Part shown: piece by piece, positions 59,841 through 64,000 of the stretch
How the letters are laid out: every line of letters starts with the position of its first letter
Position numbering within the stretch: the first letter of the stretch is position 1
Assembly: GCF_000376825.1 (NCBI RefSeq)
Contig: NZ_AQXW01000004.1
Coordinates: 1,426,001 to 1,490,000 of the forward strand
From: Demetria terragena DSM 11295
GTDB taxonomy: Bacteria > Actinomycetota > Actinomycetes > Actinomycetales > Dermatophilaceae
Length of the DNA stretch: 64,000 bases
Direction of reading: 5' to 3'
The notes under the pieces: generated by a model
Seen by the model: the letters and a program-made list of their open reading frames with translations, nothing else
What the model was told of the DNA's origin: nothing
The model's database searches: none
Position numbers and translations under genes: made by a program

Positions 59841-59909
59841 CCGGACAATCCGTCCGGGTGCGGGTTGTCCGTGGCGTCCTACCAGCGCGCGGGGCAACGT
59901 GGCGTCCTA
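59841..59909 (+). promoter_or_regulatory. CCGGAC inverted motif, copy 3, plus CGTGGCGTCCTA direct repeat
   Basis: CCGGAC-AATCC-GTCCGG (59841-59857), followed by GTG as in copy 2, starts 119 nt before the amidase ATG. Downstream, CGTGGCGTCCTA occurs twice (59870-59881 and 59898-59909), 28 bp apart. These could be binding sites for a dimeric HTH regulator. A hairpin CGGACAA/TTGTCCG is also possible here. Confidence 0.45.
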
Positions 59910-59959
59910 TCGGGTGGAGCCTCGAGCAGCGAGCCCAACGCCACGAGAAGGAGTACGTC

Positions 59960-61036
59960 ATGAATCCCGTTATGAGTCGTCGCACGATCCTCGCCGGGGC
60001 CGTCGCTAGCGCAGGGGTCGGCCTGGTGGGCATCCGCCCGGCGGCCGCAGCCACGGTGACCCGGCCCAAAATCATTGGTTGCTCCGAGTGGGGCGCCAAA
60101 GCCGCCACAGATCCAGTCAAGATGGTGGGGCCCCCGACCAACATCGTCGTCCACCACACGGCGACCCCTAACGTCACCGACTACTCCGCATCGGCAGCCC
60201 ACGCGATCGCGCGGTCGATCCAAGGCTCGCATCTTGGCAATGGATGGATTGACACCGGCCAGCAATTCACCGTCAGCCGCGGCGGGTATGTCCTCGAAGG
60301 TCGCCATCGAAGCGTCGAGGGCCTCGACGGTGGCAAAAAACAGTTTCCGCAAGGCGCCCACACCAACGGCCAGAACGACACCGCCATCGGCATCGAAACC
60401 CAAGGCACGTATGAAACTGGCTTGCCACCCGAACAGCAGCGGAAAGCACTGGTGCACCTGTGCGCCTACCTCTGCCAGACGTACGGCCTGACGCCGGACG
60501 CGATCGAGGGGCACCGGGACTTCAACAGCACTGCCTGCCCAGGGGACGCCTTCTATGCAACCCTCCCCCAACTCCGCAAAGAGGTAGGCACCCTGCTCGG
60601 CACCGGCGGTGGAGGTGGCGGCGGTTCCGCCAGGGAATGGCCCCTCCTGAAGTCCGGTGCGTCAGGCTTCCGGGTGAAAGCGGCACAACACCTGCTGCGC
60701 GAGGCCGGCCATAGCGTCCCCGTCACCGGATCCTTCGACGCGGCCACGTCATCCGCGACCAAGGCCTTCCAGAAGGCCAAGAAGCTGACCGCCGATGGAG
60801 TTCTCGGCCAGAAGACCTGGGAGGCTCCCCTCGCGGTCAAGGTCCGCAACGGGTCCCGCGGCGAAGCGGTCCGCGCACTCCAGGTGGCTCTGAACGCACG
60901 CGGCGCCAGCATGACCGTCGATGGAGTCTTTGGGAGCGGCACCGGATCAGCGGTCAAGAAGTTCCAGAGTTCGGTGTCTATCGGCTCGGATGGAGTCGTC
61001 GGCCCCGACACCTGGTCACACCTCCTGCGGGTCTAA
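59960..61036 (+). CDS. Tat-exported N-acetylmuramoyl-L-alanine amidase with two PG-binding domains
   Basis: This 358-residue protein has a twin-arginine signal MSRRTILAGAVASAGVGL ending RPAAAA. Residues ~37-210 form a PGRP/amidase_2 domain with zinc ligands in VVHHTATP (His65), EGHRDFNSTACPG (His185, Cys193). After a Gly-rich linker there are two PG_binding_1 repeats (~225-288 and ~292-358), each ending in DGVLGQKTW or DGVVGPDTW. It should release stem peptides from glycan chains. GAGAAGGAG precedes the ATG. It converges on STAND-2 with a 21-base overlap. Confidence 0.93.
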   Translation: MNPVMSRRTILAGAVASAGVGLVGIRPAAAATVTRPKIIGCSEWGAKAATDPVKMVGPPTNIVVHHTATPNVTDYSASAAHAIARSIQGSHLGNGWIDTGQQFTVSRGGYVLEGRHRSVEGLDGGKKQFPQGAHTNGQNDTAIGIETQGTYETGLPPEQQRKALVHLCAYLCQTYGLTPDAIEGHRDFNSTACPGDAFYATLPQLRKEVGTLLGTGGGGGGGSAREWPLLKSGASGFRVKAAQHLLREAGHSVPVTGSFDAATSSATKAFQKAKKLTADGVLGQKTWEAPLAVKVRNGSRGEAVRALQVALNARGASMTVDGVFGSGTGSAVKKFQSSVSIGSDGVVGPDTWSHLLRV

Positions 61037-63457
61037 CCGCGCCCGTTCGTCGTGCGAGCGGTGGTCGATCAGCCAATGGCGCAGATCGGCCGCCGCCGCT
61101 CGGTCGCCGGCCTGCTCATAGATGCGGACGGCGGTCCACCAATGCTCGTCAGCCTCGGAGAGCCGCCCCAGTCCGTGCAGTGCATGCCCTAAGCGGCGCC
61201 GGAGGCTGGCCTCGCCCGTCCGCCCGCCGCGGTCTTCGACCAACGCCAGACCGTCTCGCAGCACCCGCAAGCCTCGGCGGTGGTCGCCTGCCAACACGTA
61301 CCAATACCCGAGTTCATCCAAGGCCTCAGACTCCAGCGTGCGATCGCGGATGACGGTTGCTTGGGTCACCGCCTCCTCGAGATGGGCCCGCGCCTCACCC
61401 ATTTGTCCCAGGTCACGCAGCATGACGCCCACATTGATCAGCGCCATCGCGATCCCGCGAGATGCGTCAGCGAGGCGGTACAGGCGTAGCGCCTCGCGCT
61501 CGGCTTCCAGTCCCAATTCTGTTGCGCCACTTGAGGCCTGGACGATCCCGAGATCGCGCAATGCCCCGGCCAACATCCGAGTGTCGCCCACCTCACGTCC
61601 CCGGTCCACGGCCACGGTCACGTCCTCCAGCGCATAGTCCAGGCGTCCGATGCGTCGCCACGCACTGGACCGATGGGATAACGCCGCAACCTCGGCTCGT
61701 GGCCGCCCCCGTTGTCGCGCAATGTCGAGCACCCGATCAACGTGAGTGCTGGCAACGGCCAACTGCCCGCGTACCCCATAGAACATCGCCAGGTCCAGGC
61801 GAAGGTGCATCTCCTCGTCCTCACACCCCGCAGGCAACGACTCCACCGCGCCCTCCAGCAGCGCCCGCCACGACGTCGAATCGGCCCTAGCAACGAAATA
61901 CGACACCAGTCCGAGGACCGTATGCGCGCCCACCACGGCGCCCTCGTCGTCGTACGTGACCACATCCCTGATAAGTGCGACCACCTGCTCAAAGTCTGCG
62001 GCGAGGAGATCGATGCACTCCACGGGATCGGTGACTGACATCGGACCGGACTTCAGCGCGGCTTCGTCGAGACCCTCCGCGCTGGCGCGGGTCAGTCCAC
62101 GAGAACACCACGCGACCGCCCGATATGCCTCCAGGACGCGGAATCGGACCTCCCGCACTGCCGCATCTCCCGACTCCTCGCGAGCCCGATCTGCCATGAA
62201 CCGATGAATCAGGTCATGGGCGCGAAACGCCCCCGGCGATGGGCTCGATACCAGGCTGTTGTGTGCCAGCCGCTCAAGCGCTCGCCGGGCGCGCGATTCC
62301 GTCCAACCCGTTGCTACTGCAATGGAATTCGGCGATGCTGCCGGCGAGGGAAGCAGCCCGACCACATGCATCGCCAGCGCAGCATCATGATCACCCGCGT
62401 TGTCGCTCACAGCGAGGTCGTCGATCAGACCAACGAGTGTTCCACCCAAGTCGGGCCCATGGCCGCCACCGTCACCAAGGCGTTCAGGATCAGCCGCGAC
62501 GTCCGCCGCCAAATCAGCCACGCCCAGGTCGGGGTTGGCTTGCAGTCGTGCGCCAATAAGCCGAATGGCGAGCGGTAGCCCAGCACACGTCTGAACGAGC
62601 ACACTCGCGGCCGCAGGATCCTCCATCAGCCTGCTGGTTCCCGCAAATTCGGCAAGCAGTGCCTCCGAGTCATTGGGGGGCAGGGGATGCAGTTGCACCT
62701 GCCGGACATCACGCAGCACTCCGACGCTCTGTCGTGCGGTGATGATGACCGCGTTCCCTGGAGAGGCCGGAAGGAGCGGCTCGATCTGCTTCCAGTCGGC
62801 GGCATTGTCGAGAACGAAGAGCAGGCGTGTCCCGCTGGTCGACGAGCGAAGGTAGGCCGAACCCAGGTCGGCATCTCCGAGGATGGCCAAGTCACGCACG
62901 CCCAACGAGGCGAGCACAAAGGACAGGGCATCCCCGGTGGACATCGGCGAGTCGTGTCCATGGAGGTCGAGATAGATCTGCCCGTCGGGGTAGTGCTCTG
63001 CAAGCCGGTGGGCGACCAAGAGCGCCAGCCCCGACTTCCCGACCCCGCCCATGCCGGTGATCGCTGCCGCCGCTGGAGTCGTTCGCTGGCCCGGGTCAGA
63101 GAAGTCCTGCACCAGTTGATGAACGACCTCATCACGCCCCACGAAAGCCGCCGGAGGTGCCAGCAGTTGATGTGGGCGCTCGGGCACCCTTTCCCGCGTG
63201 ATCTCCTCCGTGGCCGAATCCGTACTCAGTGGCTTGGTGTCGCGCGCCGCGGCGCGAAATGCGGATGCCGTTTCGCGGTCCAATTCAAGACCTTCGACGA
63301 GCAGATCAACCGTACGCGGATGCGGCCGGCGCCGCTGCCCCCGCTCCAGGGCACTAATGCCCTCCGGGCTCAGCCCAGAGGCCTCCGCCAGCGCTTCTTG
63401 GGTCATTTCCCCCTGCCGTCGCAGGCTGCGCAGCAGCGACGCGAAATCCTGACTCAT
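61016..63457 (-). CDS. HTH-NB-ARC-TPR (STAND) regulator 2
   Basis: This 813-residue protein starts MSQDFASLLRSLRRQGEMTQ after GAGGAGG. It has the same architecture as STAND-1 and is clearly paralogous: HTH with ALAEASGLSPEGISALERGQ, FVGRDE (105-110), Walker A GMGGVGKS (135-142), Walker B LLFVLDNAAD (212-221), AGLPLAIRLIGARL and TPR-like repeats (SRGIAMALINVGVMLRDLGQ; SEALDELGYWYVLAGDHRRG). The position beside the amidase and the divergent disA suggests control of cell-wall hydrolase genes. The extension upstream of 63457 is not coding. Confidence 0.9.
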   Translation of the reverse strand: MSQDFASLLRSLRRQGEMTQEALAEASGLSPEGISALERGQRRRPHPRTVDLLVEGLELDRETASAFRAAARDTKPLSTDSATEEITRERVPERPHQLLAPPAAFVGRDEVVHQLVQDFSDPGQRTTPAAAAITGMGGVGKSGLALLVAHRLAEHYPDGQIYLDLHGHDSPMSTGDALSFVLASLGVRDLAILGDADLGSAYLRSSTSGTRLLFVLDNAADWKQIEPLLPASPGNAVIITARQSVGVLRDVRQVQLHPLPPNDSEALLAEFAGTSRLMEDPAAASVLVQTCAGLPLAIRLIGARLQANPDLGVADLAADVAADPERLGDGGGHGPDLGGTLVGLIDDLAVSDNAGDHDAALAMHVVGLLPSPAASPNSIAVATGWTESRARRALERLAHNSLVSSPSPGAFRAHDLIHRFMADRAREESGDAAVREVRFRVLEAYRAVAWCSRGLTRASAEGLDEAALKSGPMSVTDPVECIDLLAADFEQVVALIRDVVTYDDEGAVVGAHTVLGLVSYFVARADSTSWRALLEGAVESLPAGCEDEEMHLRLDLAMFYGVRGQLAVASTHVDRVLDIARQRGRPRAEVAALSHRSSAWRRIGRLDYALEDVTVAVDRGREVGDTRMLAGALRDLGIVQASSGATELGLEAEREALRLYRLADASRGIAMALINVGVMLRDLGQMGEARAHLEEAVTQATVIRDRTLESEALDELGYWYVLAGDHRRGLRVLRDGLALVEDRGGRTGEASLRRRLGHALHGLGRLSEADEHWWTAVRIYEQAGDRAAAADLRHWLIDHRSHDERARLDPQEV

Positions 63458-63506
63458 GGTCGGCCCTCCTCGGTGTGGTCGTCCGTTTTTCACCCCCCGC
63501 CTTATC

Positions 63507-63523
63507 GTCGCTGCTTGAGCGAC
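63507..63523. promoter_or_regulatory. Inverted repeat in the STAND-2/disA divergent region
   Basis: GTCGCT-N5-AGCGAC lies next to a minus-strand GATAAG that could be the STAND-2 -10 element. Possible autoregulatory site; weak evidence. Confidence 0.3.
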
Positions 63524-63615
63524 TTCGCGCTGCCGTTCTGACATGTGGTGGCGGGTGAAAATGTCGCGGCTAGACTCACGGCACATGCTTGCCACGACTC
63601 GGGAGGAGGCATCAG

Positions 63616-64000
63616 GTGGAGCCGTCACCGGACCAAATGCTCAGCGACACTCTTGCCGTGGTCGCGCCCGGCACCGAGTTGCGGGACGCCCTCGAGCGCA
63701 TCCTTCGCGGACGCACGGGAGCCCTGATCGTTCTCGGACATAACAGCGTCGTGGAGCAGATGAGTACCGGCGGGTTTCCGCTCGATATCGAATTCTCGGC
63801 GACTCGGGTCCGCGAGCTGGCCAAGATGGACGGCGCCATCGTTCTAGACCGGGACGCGACTCGCATCATGCGGGCCGCCACTCAATTGCTGCCGGACTCT
63901 CAGATCGAGACGCGGGAGTCGGGCACTCGACACCGCACCGCCGAGCGAGTCGCCAAACAGACAGACTTCCCGGTCATCTCAGTGAGCCAATCGATGCGCA
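63616..64000 (+). CDS. disA: Diadenylate cyclase DisA, N-terminal part (truncated by window end)
   Basis: The frame opens at GTG 63616 (GGGAGGAGG about 9 nt upstream) and stays open to the end of the window. The product [57 protein letters not shown] (DGA active-site motif) and [14 protein letters not shown] (RHR motif) followed by [10 protein letters not shown] is DisA. It makes c-di-AMP and scans DNA for branched structures; c-di-AMP controls cell-wall and osmotic homeostasis in Gram-positive bacteria. The helical and HhH domains are beyond the window. Confidence 0.95.
   Translation, partial: MEPSPDQMLSDTLAVVAPGTELRDALERILRGRTGALIVLGHNSVVEQMSTGGFPLDIEFSATRVRELAKMDGAIVLDRDATRIMRAATQLLPDSQIETRESGTRHRTAERVAKQTDFPVISVSQSMR

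Noticed and set aside
1-64000. tRNA or rRNA genes
   Set aside because: No cloverleaf with a GTTCRA T-loop and matching arms, and no rRNA-like stretch, was recognised on reading the intergenic regions; a tRNAscan or Rfam run would be decisive.

Overview
The window is a high-GC Actinomycetota chromosome segment. Supporting signs are GTG/TTG starts, dense 4-base ATGA start/stop overlaps, the mycobacterial-type ribosomal protein bS22, a short excisionase-like HTH gene, Rex, RadA/DisA, and a gene order (hemA-hemC-hemD/cobA-hemB; hemL-phosphatase-resA-ccdA-resB-ccsB; ppx-isomerase-proC-HTH-bS22-epimerase-acyltransferase) that matches actinobacterial genomes such as Mycobacterium. The intergenic repeat family built on GGTCGAG/CTCGACC blocks is the kind seen in Micrococcales/Nocardioides-like genomes; a Dermatophilaceae/Intrasporangiaceae-like host is my inference.

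Layout. 1-4.8 kb: end of a flavin monooxygenase, repeats, a truncated VOC gene, an M13 metallopeptidase overlapping HMG-CoA lyase, and DoxX. 4.8-11.6 kb: XPB helicase, NCS2 purine permease, DUF2530, DUF3027, a cold-shock protein, a membrane protein, an inositol-monophosphatase-family enzyme and a 10 x 29-bp tandem array. 11.6-21.2 kb: menaquinone genes menC, menB, menE and menA, interleaved with a Nudix hydrolase, metB under a SAM-I riboswitch, a MazEF-type pair, an ArsR-SRPBCC fusion, GNAT and SDR. 21.3-28.6 kb: DHFR-like protein, a small ORF, then the System II cytochrome c maturation operon (resA-ccdA-resB-ccsB) behind hemL. 28.7-36.7 kb: MarR, a HicAB pair bounded by 52-bp direct repeats, a VanY-type carboxypeptidase, and the rex-hemA-hemC-hemD/cobA-hemB operon with a Rex-like operator on its promoter. 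36.8-48.4 kb: glutaredoxin, acyltransferase, epimerase, bS22, HTH, AcuC, GNAT, proC, a secreted HAD phosphatase with a pyruvyl transferase, a TIM-barrel isomerase, ppx and a Cys-rich protein.

The accessory part starts at 48.4 kb. It opens with a decayed methyltransferase, then an AT-richer cassette (48.94-51.81 kb) of a small exported protein, whose frame is broken at a G7 run, plus an ABC ATPase and two membrane proteins. Next comes a locus (51.8-63.5 kb) with two paralogous HTH-NB-ARC/STAND-TPR regulators. Between them lie two secreted proteins that share an unrecognised ~230-residue N-terminal domain but carry different cell-wall hydrolase domains (M23 endopeptidase; phage-tail-type lysozyme), and a Tat-exported amidase with two PG-binding domains. 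radA sits inside this locus, and disA starts beyond it and runs off the end. A related inverted motif lies 100-120 nt upstream of three of the exported-protein genes. This is the best candidate for an undescribed system: STAND-controlled secretion of a peptidoglycan-hydrolase set.

The central metabolism is coherent: heme synthesis, heme delivery to c-type cytochromes, menaquinone and Rex redox sensing cover respiratory-chain assembly. At least a dozen genes appear to be leaderless, with a TANNNT-like -10 hexamer ending exactly 6-7 nt before the start codon; I used this to choose several starts.
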